From an uncultured Lachnospiraceae bacterium (lineage in GTDB: Bacteria > Bacillota > Clostridia > Lachnospirales > Lachnospiraceae), in assembly GCA_947174505.1 (NCBI GenBank), contig CAMWJF010000024.1, positions 1-58,718 on the forward strand: 58,718 nt of DNA, given 5' to 3'. The position numbers and the translations under genes are program-made. Below are positions 1 to 8,225 of this stretch, piece after piece (the first letter of the stretch is position 1; every line of letters begins with the position of its first letter). The notes beneath the pieces are model-generated. The model saw only the letters and a program-made list of their open reading frames with translations, made no database searches and was not told the origin of the DNA.

Positions 1-1262
1 TCCTCCACAAGAGCCTCCATGACCTTTCCCGGCAAAAGCGCGGCCCGTTCCCTTGCCGTCTCCTGCACCACTGCCAGAAGTTTGTCAAAGCCCTCGTGCA
101 CGGTTTCCTCCGGCACCTGATTCTCCATAGCCGCCGCGGGGGTGCCTGTCCGGGGAGAATAGATGAATGTAAAAGCATTGTCAAACTGAACACGCCTCAC
201 CACGTCTATCGTCTCCTCCACGTCCGCAGGCGTCTCCCCCGGAAAGCCAACAATCAGATCCGTGGTGATCGCAATATCGGGGATGGCATGTCTCAGCTTA
301 TCCACCAGCGCCAGATACTGTTCCTTCGTGTAACGTCTGTTCATAGCCTGTAAAATGCGGTTAGATCCCGCGTGCAGCGGCAGATGCAGATGGCGGCATA
401 TTTTTGTGGAGCGCTGCATCACCTCGATCAGCTCATCCGACAGATCCTTTGGGTGGGATGTCATGAAACGGATACGCCGCAGTCCCTCGATCTTTTCCAC
501 CTCTTTTAACAGCTGGGCAAAGGACATGGGATTTTCCAGATTTTTCCCGTAAGAATTGACATTCTGGCCAAGCAGCATGACTTCCGCCACACCGTCCTCC
601 ACCAGCGCCTCGATCTCCCGCATGATATCCTTTGGCTCCCGGCTTCTCTCCCGCCCCCGCACATAGGGCACGATGCAATAGCTGCAAAAATTATTGCAGC
701 CAAACATGATATTCACGCCGGATTTATAGCTGTACTTGCGTTTTACCGGCAGATTTTCTACGATTTTGTCCGTCTCCTCCCAGATATCCACGATCATATC
801 TTCGGATGCCAGCGCCGCCGAGAGAAGTCTGGCAAACTGAAAAATATTGTGGGTCCCGAATATCAGATCCACAAACCGGTAGCTTTTCTGAATCTTTTCA
901 ATCACAGCCCGCTCCTGCATCATACAGCCGCAAAGCGCGATTTTGAGGTGCGGTTTTTTCTTTTTCAGACTGTTTAAATAGCCAAGGCGCCCATAAACCC
1001 GCTGGTTGGCGTTATCCCGCACGGTACAGGTGTTGTAAAGGACAAAGTCCGCCGCCTCCTCCGAATCGGAAAGCGTATAGCCCGCCTGGGCAAGAATGCC
1101 TGAAAGCTTCTCGGAATCCCTGGCGTTCATCTGACAGCCGAAGGTCACCACACAGGCATTCGGTAGGCGTCCGTGCTCCAGCTGAAAGGCCTTCACATAG
1201 ACACGGCAATTTTCTATATATTCCGCTTGACGTTCCCATTCAAACTCATTTTCGTTTGGCAA
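1..1262 (-). CDS. miaB: MiaB, tRNA-2-methylthio-N6-dimethylallyladenosine synthase (3' end outside window)
   Basis: Radical-SAM methylthiotransferase that adds a methylthio group to i6A37 of tRNA. The reading frame is open to the window edge, so about 420 residues are seen and the C-terminal TRAM domain is missing. N-terminal cluster cysteines are C43 (FGCQMNARDS), C79 (NTCTVRDNA) and C113 (CGCMMQE); their 36/34 spacing matches E. coli MiaB. The radical-SAM CNNFCSYC motif is at about C189/C193/C196. Start: the frame is closed upstream by a stop inside degV and has no ATG or GTG before the first motif. A TTG at 1262 has GGAG 8 bases upstream and is taken as the start. It is the last visible gene of the asp23-fakA-recG-degV-miaB run, 25 bases after degV. 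Confidence 0.96.
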   Translation of the reverse strand, partial: MPNENEFEWERQAEYIENCRVYVKAFQLEHGRLPNACVVTFGCQMNARDSEKLSGILAQAGYTLSDSEEAADFVLYNTCTVRDNANQRVYGRLGYLNSLKKKKPHLKIALCGCMMQERAVIEKIQKSYRFVDLIFGTHNIFQFARLLSAALASEDMIVDIWEETDKIVENLPVKRKYSYKSGVNIMFGCNNFCSYCIVPYVRGRERSREPKDIMREIEALVEDGVAEVMLLGQNVNSYGKNLENPMSFAQLLKEVEKIEGLRRIRFMTSHPKDLSDELIEVMQRSTKICRHLHLPLHAGSNRILQAMNRRYTKEQYLALVDKLRHAIPDIAITTDLIVGFPGETPADVEETIDVVRRVQFDNAFTFIYSPRTGTPAAAMENQVPEETVHEGFDKLLAVVQETARERAALLPGKVMEALVE

Positions 1263-1287
1263 TTTGCTTTCTCCGTTTCCGCATGTT

Positions 1288-2151
1288 TCAGATTTTTTTT
1301 GAGCAGGCCAGCGCCAGAGAACCCGGCCCGATATGGCAGGCGATGCTTAAGGACAAGGGGTCCATATGCACCTCAAAGCCCGGAAATACCTCCAGCACCT
1401 GTTCCCTGAACTGTTCCGCCGTCTCCCTGTCATAGGTGTAAGCAATCTGCAGCCACATATTGTCTGCCGATACCCCGCCGAAACGTTTCTCCATATCGTT
1501 CCGAATGGCGTTTATCATAATAGTCTTTCCCTGTGTGGCCGTTCTCGCCTTGGCAAAGGCATCCAGCTTCTCGCCCTGAATCTGCAAAACAGGCTTTATC
1601 CGCAAAATCGTACCAAGCGCAGCCGCCGCAGGCGTGATCCTGCCGCCCTTTTTCAGATAATACAGCGTATCTAACATAATATAGATACTGGAGTTAAACT
1701 TATCCTCCTCCAGAAATTCCCTGACGGCCGCCGCGTCCATGCCCCGTTCAATCAGGGTAAGCGCGTCTAACGCCGACTGCCTCTGGGTCACGGAGATCCG
1801 CTGGTTATTGACCACCTGTACCCTGCCGTCATAGTTTTCCGCCAGCATCCGCGCGCTCTGGCAGGAGCCGCTTAAGCCGCTGGACATGGGAATATGCACA
1901 ATCTCATCGTGAGTCTTTAGCACCTCATCCCAGAGCTTCATCACCTCTTCCGGGCTTGGCTGGCTTGTAATCACGTCCGCATGGTCGGCAAGCCGCCTGT
2001 AAAACTGCTCCTGCGTCAGCGTGATGTCCTCAAAGTAAGTCTCCTCATTGATCATAAAGGGCATGGGTAGCACAAAAAGCCCCATCTCCTTCGCCTGAGA
2101 CTGGGTAATGCCGCTGTTACTGTCTGTCACGACCGCGATTTTTTTACTCAT
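1288..2151 (-). CDS. DegV family fatty-acid-binding protein (FakB-like)
   Basis: DegV/FakB proteins bind a fatty acid and present it to the kinase FakA, which makes acyl-phosphate for phospholipid synthesis. The 287-residue length is typical. The N-terminus begins KIAVVTDSNSGI. The ligand-site signatures TSQPS (about residue 62) and MSSGLSGS (about residue 90) are present. Its own kinase candidate, a FakA/YloV homologue, lies in the same operon two genes upstream (4405-6096), which supports a FakB role (inference; DegV paralogues differ in acyl preference). ATG at 2151 is preceded by AGAGGATAATT. It is separated from recG by a 176-base gap that holds a structured repeat. Confidence 0.9.
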   Translation of the reverse strand: MSKKIAVVTDSNSGITQSQAKEMGLFVLPMPFMINEETYFEDITLTQEQFYRRLADHADVITSQPSPEEVMKLWDEVLKTHDEIVHIPMSSGLSGSCQSARMLAENYDGRVQVVNNQRISVTQRQSALDALTLIERGMDAAAVREFLEEDKFNSSIYIMLDTLYYLKKGGRITPAAAALGTILRIKPVLQIQGEKLDAFAKARTATQGKTIMINAIRNDMEKRFGGVSADNMWLQIAYTYDRETAEQFREQVLEVFPGFEVHMDPLSLSIACHIGPGSLALACSKKI

Positions 2152-2192
2152 AATTATCCTCTTTTTCTGTTTTCGTAATCAGAAATCCACAC

Positions 2193-2307
2193 GGAGAATG
2201 CCCGTATCCTGACATTCTCCCAAGTGAGACATAGTACTTCCAAGTCAGCTCTGCTGACTTTGCGTCCTCGTCCTATGGCGGGACGTCTTTAGAAGTGCTT
2301 CTCACTT
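2193..2307 (-). repeat. Structured intercistronic repeat, copy A (recG-degV gap)
   Basis: Read on the minus strand this element begins just after recG and ends about 40 bases before degV. Outer arms AAGTGAGA (2307-2300) and TCTCACTT (2229-2222) pair over 8 bp. Inside is a perfect hairpin AGTCAGC-AGA-GCTGACT. A separate 3' hairpin GGAGAATG/CATTCTCC lies at 2220-2193. A second full copy is at 48449-48562, with roughly 80% identity by eye over about 105 bases and an outer stem changed on both arms. A partial copy is at 14319-14365. Function unknown. Confidence 0.8.
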
Positions 2308-2327
2308 TGTTCTCACTCAGTTTACCG

Positions 2328-4394
2328 TCAGATACTCCTAAAGTCAACCTCATTTATCCCCTGCAGGGCCAGGCTTTTTCTGAGCGCCTCATATTCCTTC
2401 CCGGCAAGATCCGCATCCTCGGCAAGCACCCGGTCCGCCCATTCGCTTGCGCACTGCAGAACGGCCGCATCCCGGTAAATATCTCCCAGTACAAAATGCA
2501 TATCCCCGCTTTGTCTGATCCCGAACAGGTCTCCCGGCCCCCGCAGCGCCAGGTCTTTGCCCGCGATATAAAAACCGTCGTTGGATTCATTCAGAATCTT
2601 TAGCCGTTCCATGGTTTCCGGACGCTCCGATTTGCTGATAAAAATACAGTAGGACTGCCTGTCGCCGCGTCCCACCCTGCCCCGAAGCTGATGCAGCTGC
2701 GCCAGCCCGAACCGTTCCGCATTCTCCACCAGCATCACTGTGGCATTCGGTACATTAATCCCAACCTCAATCACCGTGGTGGACACCAGCACATCGATAT
2801 GATGCGCCTCAAAAGCCTCCATAATCCGGGTTTTCTCTACAGGGCGCATTCTGCCGTGAAGTGTTTCCACACGGATAGACGGGGACAGCGTGCCCTTGAG
2901 CTTCTTTGCATAGGACCCTACATCCTCCAGCTCCTGCTCTTCCCCTTCTTCCACCATGGGACAGATCACATAGACCTGACGCCCCTGCGCCACTTCCTTT
3001 TCCATGAATTTATAGGCGGTATTCCGATAGGACGTATTCACCACACAGTTCTTAATGGGCAGCCTGTCCGCCGGCAGCTCGTCCAGCACGGAAATATGCA
3101 GATCTCCGTACAGGATAATGGCTAATGTCCTCGGAATGGGTGTGGCGCTCATCACAAGCACATGCACGGCTTTTCCCGCTTCAGAAAAAACGCCGCCTTT
3201 CTCCGCCAGGCTCTCCCGCTGTCTGACCCCGAAACGGTGCTGTTCGTCCGTGATGACAAGGGAAAGACTTTTGTAGGCCACCTTCTCCTGAATCAGGGCG
3301 TGGGTGCCGATCACGATATCCGCCTCCCCGCTCTCGATCCGCGCATAGATCTCCCGTCTGTCCTTTGCAGTGACCGAACCGGTCAAAAGCACAGGACGTA
3401 ACCGCAGTCCGTGCTCCTGGTTCAGCTTCAGCAGGCTCTCATAGTGCTGTCTGGCCAGCACCTCCGTGGGGGCCATCATCGCGCCCTGAAAACCGTTTGC
3501 CGCGCACATGATCAGTGCCAAAAAGGCAAGGATCGTCTTGCCGGAGCCCACATCGCCCTGCACCAGACGGTTCATGGCATATTCCGAGGTTAAGTCCGCC
3601 CGGATCTCCGCCCAAACTTTCTGCTGGGCTTTCGTCAGCCGGTAAGGCAGCGCTTCAATCAGCCGCTCTGTCTGCGCCACCTCAATCATAGGATGCCCGC
3701 TCTTCATCCGCTCGTTGGACTCCCGCATCCTGCGAAGCACCAGTATAAAGCGGAAAAACTCGTCAAATACCAGTCTGCGTCTGGCTGTCAGAAGGGCGTC
3801 CCGCCCTGTGGGGAAATGCATCTGTTCCACGGCTTCCCGAAACGCTGGAAACCCTTCGGCCGCGCGGATCTTTTCGGGAAGCGGATCCTCCGACAGATCC
3901 ACCAGCCCGATGGCCTGTCTCACCGCTTTCGTGACAGCGTTGTTGGTCAGCCCTTTCGTGGTGGCATAGCGGGGCTGCATACAGTCCGTCAGCTTTCCGT
4001 ACTCCTCCGGCTTGTAAATTCTTGCCTGCTCCATCACATACCTGTCTTTCCTGCGGTGCAGACATCCCCTGAATATATAGGGCTGTCCGCGTTTTAGGCT
4101 GTTTTTCAGATAAGGCATATTAAAATAAGTCATATGCAGACTGCCGCCCGCACAGGACACCTCAAAGGTAGTAATAGAAAGCCCGCGCACATGTCTGGTC
4201 GCCACATTGCCCGCAAGATACCCCTCCACCGCCGTAATTTCCTCGGCAGGCGCCCTGTCCAAAGGAACCGGGAGCGAAAACTGCTCGTAATCCCTTGGGT
4301 AATAGGATACCAGCTCTTCCGCCGTGTATACATGCAATTTTTCAAAGAGGGCGGCGGTTTTTTCACCGACGCCCTTCAAAGTCCTGATATCCAT
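2328..4394 (-). CDS. recG: ATP-dependent DNA helicase RecG
   Basis: Branch-migration helicase that remodels stalled forks and Holliday junctions. The 688 residues are a normal length. Order: N-terminal wedge/OB region (about 1-240); superfamily 2 helicase core with Walker A GDVGSGKT, the DEQH box and MSATPIPRT; then the C-terminal helicase lobe with GRVGRG and the RecG-typical GPGDLFGIRQSG near the end. The frame is open upstream to 4460, but ATG 4394 (start MDIRTLKGVG) matches the family N-terminus and avoids overlap with fakA, which ends at 4405. Co-directional with fakA upstream and degV downstream. Confidence 0.97.
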   Translation of the reverse strand: MDIRTLKGVGEKTAALFEKLHVYTAEELVSYYPRDYEQFSLPVPLDRAPAEEITAVEGYLAGNVATRHVRGLSITTFEVSCAGGSLHMTYFNMPYLKNSLKRGQPYIFRGCLHRRKDRYVMEQARIYKPEEYGKLTDCMQPRYATTKGLTNNAVTKAVRQAIGLVDLSEDPLPEKIRAAEGFPAFREAVEQMHFPTGRDALLTARRRLVFDEFFRFILVLRRMRESNERMKSGHPMIEVAQTERLIEALPYRLTKAQQKVWAEIRADLTSEYAMNRLVQGDVGSGKTILAFLALIMCAANGFQGAMMAPTEVLARQHYESLLKLNQEHGLRLRPVLLTGSVTAKDRREIYARIESGEADIVIGTHALIQEKVAYKSLSLVITDEQHRFGVRQRESLAEKGGVFSEAGKAVHVLVMSATPIPRTLAIILYGDLHISVLDELPADRLPIKNCVVNTSYRNTAYKFMEKEVAQGRQVYVICPMVEEGEEQELEDVGSYAKKLKGTLSPSIRVETLHGRMRPVEKTRIMEAFEAHHIDVLVSTTVIEVGINVPNATVMLVENAERFGLAQLHQLRGRVGRGDRQSYCIFISKSERPETMERLKILNESNDGFYIAGKDLALRGPGDLFGIRQSGDMHFVLGDIYRDAAVLQCASEWADRVLAEDADLAGKEYEALRKSLALQGINEVDFRSI

Positions 4395-4404
4395 AAATGT
4401 CTGC

Positions 4405-6096
4405 TTACTCCGCCGAAATAATATAGTAATAGATCGGCTGTCCGCCGTATTGCAGTTCAATGTCGCATTCCGGGTACTTTTTCCCGATCTGGCCCTTCAG
4501 ATTCTCGGCGTCCCCCTCCGTGATCTCCTCACCGTAGTAAATACTGATCAGTTCCTTTTCCCCGTTCATCATGGCTTCCACCATTTCGAGCGCCACTGTG
4601 GAAATGGCCGTTCCCACAGAAAGGATACCGTGATCGCCCAGTCCCATGAAATCGCCCTGCCGGATCTCCCGTCCGTCGATGTTCGTATCCCGCACCGCAT
4701 AGGTAACCTGCCCCGTAGCCACCGCTTTCATCTCAGAGACCATGGTCTCCTCATTCTCTTCTGCCGTTAAGCCCGGCACATAGTTGATCACCGCCGTGAT
4801 GCCCTGCGGAACAGTCTTTGTGGGAATTACCACAATTTTCTTGTCCTTCACCAGTGACTGCGCCTGATTGGCCGCCAGAATGATGTTTTTGTTATTCGGC
4901 AGGATAAAGATCGTATCCGCGTTCACTTTGTCAATCGCGTTTAGCATATCTTCCGTGCTGGGATTCATGGTCTGTCCGCCCTCTATGATATAATCGACGC
5001 CCAGCCCTTTAAATATCTCCGCAATGCCGTCTCCCACGGAAACGGCGATAAAGCCCACGTCCTTCTTCGGCCCCGGCAGATCATCTTCCTCCTTCGCAGG
5101 CTTTTCCTCCTGTTTAGACATCCGGAAGAGCTTTTCCTGATGCTCCAGCCGCATATTGTCAATTTTCATGTTGGAAAGCGCACCGTACTTTAATGCCTTC
5201 TGAATCGCCAGACCGGGATCGTTGGTATGTACGTGCACCTTTACCACGTCCTCGTCCGCAACCACCACGATGGAATCTCCGATGGACTCCAGATATGCCT
5301 TAAAGTCCATCTCTGTCTTGATATTAAACACCTTGTTCAACATAATGATAAACTCGGTGCAGTAGCCGAATTTGATTTCCGCATGGGCCTGCGCCTCATA
5401 GCCTGCCGCACCCGAAGCGCCACCGGAAACTGCCGCAGTTCCCTTATCCACCGTCAGGTCGATCTCTTTTCCGAGATAGGCGTCATAAGCACCCTTTAAC
5501 ACCTGCATCAGGCCTTGACCGCCAGAGTCAACCACGCCTGCCTGCTTTAATACCGGCAAAAGCTCCGGCGTCTGCAGAAGCACCTCGTCCGCATGGGCGA
5601 TCACCTGTCCTAAAAACTCGGATATATCCGTAACGCCCGCATCCGCAAGCTCTCTCGCTTTGACCGCGCCTCCTTTGGCCACGGTGAGGATGGTGCCCTC
5701 CTTGGGCTTCATAACTGCCTTATAGGCTGTCTCCACCGCCTTCTCAAAGGCCGCCGCCAGTACGGGAACCGTGATTTCCTGACATTCCTTCACGCCCTTC
5801 GTAAAGCCCCGGAAAAGTTGGGATAATATAACGCCAGAATTGCCCCTTGCGCCCCTTAAGGAGCCGGAGGAAATCGCTTTACACAGGGAAACCATGTCGA
5901 TGTCCCCCATATCATACAGGGACGACACCTCCCTGGCCGCCGCCATTATCGTCATCGTCATATTCGTGCCCGTATCGCCGTCCGGCACGGGGAACACGTT
6001 TAACTCATTGATCCATTCCTTTTTACTCTCAAGATTTTTCGCTCCGGCCAGGAACATTCTGGCCATCAGGCCGGCGTCTATCGTATTTGAATCCAC
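4405..6096 (-). CDS. fakA: DAK2 domain fatty acid kinase (FakA/YloV)
   Basis: Kinase subunit that phosphorylates fatty acids held by DegV/FakB proteins, feeding exogenous acyl chains into membrane lipids. The N-terminal DhaL/DAK2 domain (about residues 1-205) carries the nucleotide/Mg signature NVFPVPDGDTGTNM near residue 34. The middle linker is acidic (KEEDDLPG). The C-terminal DegV-like domain of this family ends about residue 563, a normal length. Start is GTG at 6096 with GGGAGG 8 bases upstream. It follows asp23 by 15 bases, the usual Firmicutes arrangement (yloU-yloV), and lies in the same operon as a DegV gene. Confidence 0.93.
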   Translation of the reverse strand: MDSNTIDAGLMARMFLAGAKNLESKKEWINELNVFPVPDGDTGTNMTMTIMAAAREVSSLYDMGDIDMVSLCKAISSGSLRGARGNSGVILSQLFRGFTKGVKECQEITVPVLAAAFEKAVETAYKAVMKPKEGTILTVAKGGAVKARELADAGVTDISEFLGQVIAHADEVLLQTPELLPVLKQAGVVDSGGQGLMQVLKGAYDAYLGKEIDLTVDKGTAAVSGGASGAAGYEAQAHAEIKFGYCTEFIIMLNKVFNIKTEMDFKAYLESIGDSIVVVADEDVVKVHVHTNDPGLAIQKALKYGALSNMKIDNMRLEHQEKLFRMSKQEEKPAKEEDDLPGPKKDVGFIAVSVGDGIAEIFKGLGVDYIIEGGQTMNPSTEDMLNAIDKVNADTIFILPNNKNIILAANQAQSLVKDKKIVVIPTKTVPQGITAVINYVPGLTAEENEETMVSEMKAVATGQVTYAVRDTNIDGREIRQGDFMGLGDHGILSVGTAISTVALEMVEAMMNGEKELISIYYGEEITEGDAENLKGQIGKKYPECDIELQYGGQPIYYYIISAE

Positions 6097-6111
6097 TATT
6101 TGATCCTCCCT

Positions 6112-6471
6112 CTAGTCAATTACTCTCACACCTTCTACAAAAATATTGATCTTTTCCACTTCTATCCCGGCAAACTCTTCTACTTTATATTTCACGCTGT
6201 CGATCAGATTATCCGCCACCGCCAGAATACTTACACCGTAGGACACAATAATATGGAAATTGATGGTGAGCTTATTGTTATTCAAAAGAACCTGTATGCC
6301 GCGCGTCATGCTGTCCTTTTTTAAAAGCTTAACCAGCCCGTCCCTGACGCTCATGCTCGCCATGCCAACCACACCGAAGCACTCCATCGCCGCGTTTCCC
6401 GCAAACTGCGCGATCACTTCCTGGTCGATCGAGATATTTCCCATATGGGTATCCATTGAAGAGACTTTCAT
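6112..6471 (-). CDS. Asp23/Gls24 family envelope stress protein (YloU-like)
   Basis: Small (119 residues) Asp23/Gls24 family protein; members attach to the cytoplasmic membrane or help cell-envelope homeostasis. The sequence shows the family pattern: ISIDQEVIAQFAGNAAMECFGVVG at the N-terminus (shown in part), then an alternating beta/alpha region ending with IFVEGVRVID. No signal peptide. GGAGG lies 6 bases before ATG 6471. First gene of the minus-strand run leading to fakA. Confidence 0.9.
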   Translation of the reverse strand: MKVSSMDTHMGNISIDQEVIAQFAGNAAMECFGVVGMASMSVRDGLVKLLKKDSMTRGIQVLLNNNKLTINFHIIVSYGVSILAVADNLIDSVKYKVEEFAGIEVEKINIFVEGVRVID

Positions 6472-6570
6472 AGACTACCTCCTGATTTAGACTATATCAA
6501 TCTTTTGTCAGTATATATTATAACCCGATATGCGGAAAAAAGAAACCGAAAAAAATTCTGCAATTTATAC

Positions 6571-6599
6571 TTGCATTCTTTTCCACTTTCTGCTATTAT
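6571..6599 (+). promoter_or_regulatory. Sigma-A-type promoter of rpmB
   Basis: TTGCAT at 6571-6576 and TATTAT at 6594-6599 with an exact 17-base spacer. Predicted transcription start is near 6606, giving a leader of about 148 bases before rpmB. Confidence 0.75.
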
Positions 6600-6620
6600 A
6601 CAAATGTTGCAAAAATCGAA

Positions 6621-6731
6621 CAGGTTCGATTACGAGGCTCGCTTCGAGACCCCGGTATTATTCCAAATCATTCTAACAAGTTCGATTACGGGGTCCGCTT
6701 CGCGACCTCGGTATTATGATTAAATAATTCT
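6621..6731 (+). repeat. Two tandem 56-base hairpin units in the rpmB leader
   Basis: Units begin at 6621 and 6677 (period 56); about 41 bases at the start of each unit are strongly similar, beginning CARGTTCGATTACG and ending CGGTATTAT. Each folds into a hairpin: unit 1 has CTCG-CTT-CGAG at its tip, unit 2 has CGC-TTC-GCG, both closed by TAC/GTA at the base. Tip sequences differ while pairing is retained. They lie between the promoter and the rpmB ribosome site, so they would be in the mRNA leader. Confidence 0.7.
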
Positions 6732-6753
6732 ACATTCGTTAGGAGGTGCTAAG

Positions 6754-6939
6754 ATGGCTAAATGTGATATTTGTGGTAAGGGCGCTCATTTCGGAAACAA
6801 CGTCAGCCATTCTCATAGAAGATCAAACAGAATCTGGAATTCCAACATTCAGAATGTGAAATGCAAGGTGAATGGCGCAAGCAAGAAGCTTCACGTGTGC
6901 ACGCGCTGCTTAAGATCCGGCGCTGTGGAACGCGCATAA
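6754..6939 (+). CDS. rpmB: 50S ribosomal protein L28
   Basis: 61-residue L28 of the large ribosomal subunit. Starts MAKCDICGKGAHFGNNVSHS, the family signature, with CDIC near the N-terminus and CTRC near the C-terminus forming a zinc-ribbon pair (the C+ form). Ribosome site TAGGAGG lies 7 bases before the ATG. Monocistronic: a promoter at 6571 and a strong terminator at 6974 bracket it. Divergent from the asp23 operon. Confidence 0.98.
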   Translation: MAKCDICGKGAHFGNNVSHSHRRSNRIWNSNIQNVKCKVNGASKKLHVCTRCLRSGAVERA

Positions 6940-6973
6940 TCTTATTTTCGAAAAACATAGGTCTGGTAAGAGA

Positions 6974-7000
6974 GAGCCGGAAGACATCCGGCTCTTTTTT
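6974..7000 (+). terminator. Rho-independent terminator of rpmB
   Basis: Perfect 8-bp stem GAGCCGGA/TCCGGCTC with a 5-base loop followed by six T. Confidence 0.93.
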
Positions 7001-7023
7001 CGTGTGACTCTGCTTATTCGCGC

Positions 7024-7052
7024 AAAAAAGCAGGCGCGGTTCTACGCCTGCT
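7024..7052 (-). terminator. Terminator of the J-domain gene
   Basis: On the minus strand AGCAGGCG/CGCCTGCT (8 bp) followed by TTTTTT. The stem overlaps the last codons and stop of the J-domain gene at 7042. Confidence 0.88.
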
Positions 7053-7587
7053 TACATTTCTCATATTCTCTTTTCAGTCTCTCGTATTCCCTGTTGATCC
7101 GCTGAATGACCTCCGTGTCCCCGGCCACATTGTCGGGATGATAAATTTTCGTCAGATCCTTATACCGTTTCTTGAGCGTCAGCATATTTTTCACACCACC
7201 AAAAAAGACGCTGGTCTCCGGGTAGCTGTCATAAAGCCCGCGCTCTTCCAGAAATTCCTTCTCAGCCGCAAGCCTTGCCCACTCCTTGTCAAGCCTCCTG
7301 CGGTCCATATCCAGCTTCTGGAACCCGTCCTTTATAATCTCCAGCCGCTCATCTACAAGCTGGCTGTCCTTCCGGATCCGCTTCTGCTCCGCGCTCATCT
7401 TCCGGTTCAGGTTTTTCATTTCCTCTTTAAACTGGTCTTTCTCCCGTTCAAACTTCTCCCGCTTCTCGTCCAGCTCCGCCGAAGCAGTCATAATCCTGAT
7501 ATTCTCCCTAAAAAGCCAGGCCTTTAATTCCTGCAGACCATCCTCCGTCAGCCCATCCTCCAAAAGTATCTCTTCCAAGTTCTCCAT
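7042..7587 (-). CDS. Coiled-coil protein with C-terminal J domain
   Basis: 181 residues. Residues about 20-125 are highly charged (many K, E, R) and heptad-like, a long predicted coiled coil. The C-terminus is a short DnaJ-type domain: KKRYKDLTKIYHPD near residues 140-153 contains the HPD tripeptide that activates DnaK ATPase. There is no Gly/Phe or zinc region, so this is a class C J-protein, probably recruiting DnaK to a specific client (inference). Last gene of the minus-strand run; its terminator overlaps the stop. Related proteins occur in Lachnospiraceae; no specific function known to me. Confidence 0.75.
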   Translation of the reverse strand: MENLEEILLEDGLTEDGLQELKAWLFRENIRIMTASAELDEKREKFEREKDQFKEEMKNLNRKMSAEQKRIRKDSQLVDERLEIIKDGFQKLDMDRRRLDKEWARLAAEKEFLEERGLYDSYPETSVFFGGVKNMLTLKKRYKDLTKIYHPDNVAGDTEVIQRINREYERLKREYEKCKQA

Positions 7588-7609
7588 CTGTAATCCTCAT
7601 ATCCTTTGA

Positions 7610-7747
7610 CTAACAACAAAAAAAGCTGTACCCGATCAGCAAAAGCAGCACAATTAACAGAAGCCCCAGAAACCGGTTCACCAGAAAAAGCATGATAAGC
7701 ATACCTGCCGCGACGCAAAACGCTACAAATCCAATCATTTTTTTCAT
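7610..7747 (-). CDS. 45-residue hydrophobic membrane peptide
   Basis: Short gene starting MKKMIGFVAFCVAAGM and ending SFFCC. Almost the whole product is hydrophobic: two segments (about 5-22 and 25-42) separated by VNRF, consistent with a small membrane hairpin. AGGGG lies about 6 bases before ATG 7747. It sits between gerW and the J-domain gene on the same strand. Similar short proteins recur in clostridia as far as I recall, which with the ribosome site makes this a real gene rather than chance. Function unknown. Confidence 0.7.
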   Translation of the reverse strand: MKKMIGFVAFCVAAGMLIMLFLVNRFLGLLLIVLLLLIGYSFFCC

Positions 7748-7835
7748 GGGCTACCCCTGTTTATGCTCTTATGATACTATATGCAGCCACATCATATGTG
7801 TGCCTGTTTTATCAGCCCGGGCGGGCGACGATTTT

Positions 7836-8225
7836 TTATTTTTCCTCTGGGAACGCAATGTCGACGGCCGCGTCGTCAGCCAGCATCTCTTCCTTGGGGG
7901 ATGTAAATTTTTCCACAATATCCGGAATCATATCCAGCACCTTGGTGACCGTATCCTGATTCTTGATATTCACAAGCTTCGTGGAACCGTTCTTGATCAC
8001 CAGAACCGCGCTTGGGGTCATCTTTGCCGAAAAGCCGCCTGCCCCGCTGTTTTTCTTATCAGCCGCGCCTGCGCCTGCGCCCACGCCGAAGCTCACATCC
8101 ACCAAAGGCAGAATGATGGTGTCTCCGACCTGTGTGGCGTCGCCTACCACCGTCTTGGTTCCGATCACGGCATTCATGCCCTTCATCAGGGACTCGATCA
8201 CACCGCCAAAATTATTCTCAGCCAT
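7836..8225 (-). CDS. GerW (YtfJ) family sporulation/germination protein
   Basis: 129 residues, typical of the YtfJ/GerW family of spore proteins; in Bacillus subtilis GerW is needed for normal germination. Recognisable pattern: N-terminal helix (GGVIESLMKGMNAVIG), central VGDTIILPLVDVSFGVGAGA, then a Gly/Ala-rich loop and PSAVLVIKNGS. Begins one base after the DUF2953 gene stop, matching the ytfI-ytfJ order of Bacillus. AAGGAGG lies 8 bases before ATG 8225. Confidence 0.9.
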   Translation of the reverse strand: MAENNFGGVIESLMKGMNAVIGTKTVVGDATQVGDTIILPLVDVSFGVGAGAGAADKKNSGAGGFSAKMTPSAVLVIKNGSTKLVNIKNQDTVTKVLDMIPDIVEKFTSPKEEMLADDAAVDIAFPEEK

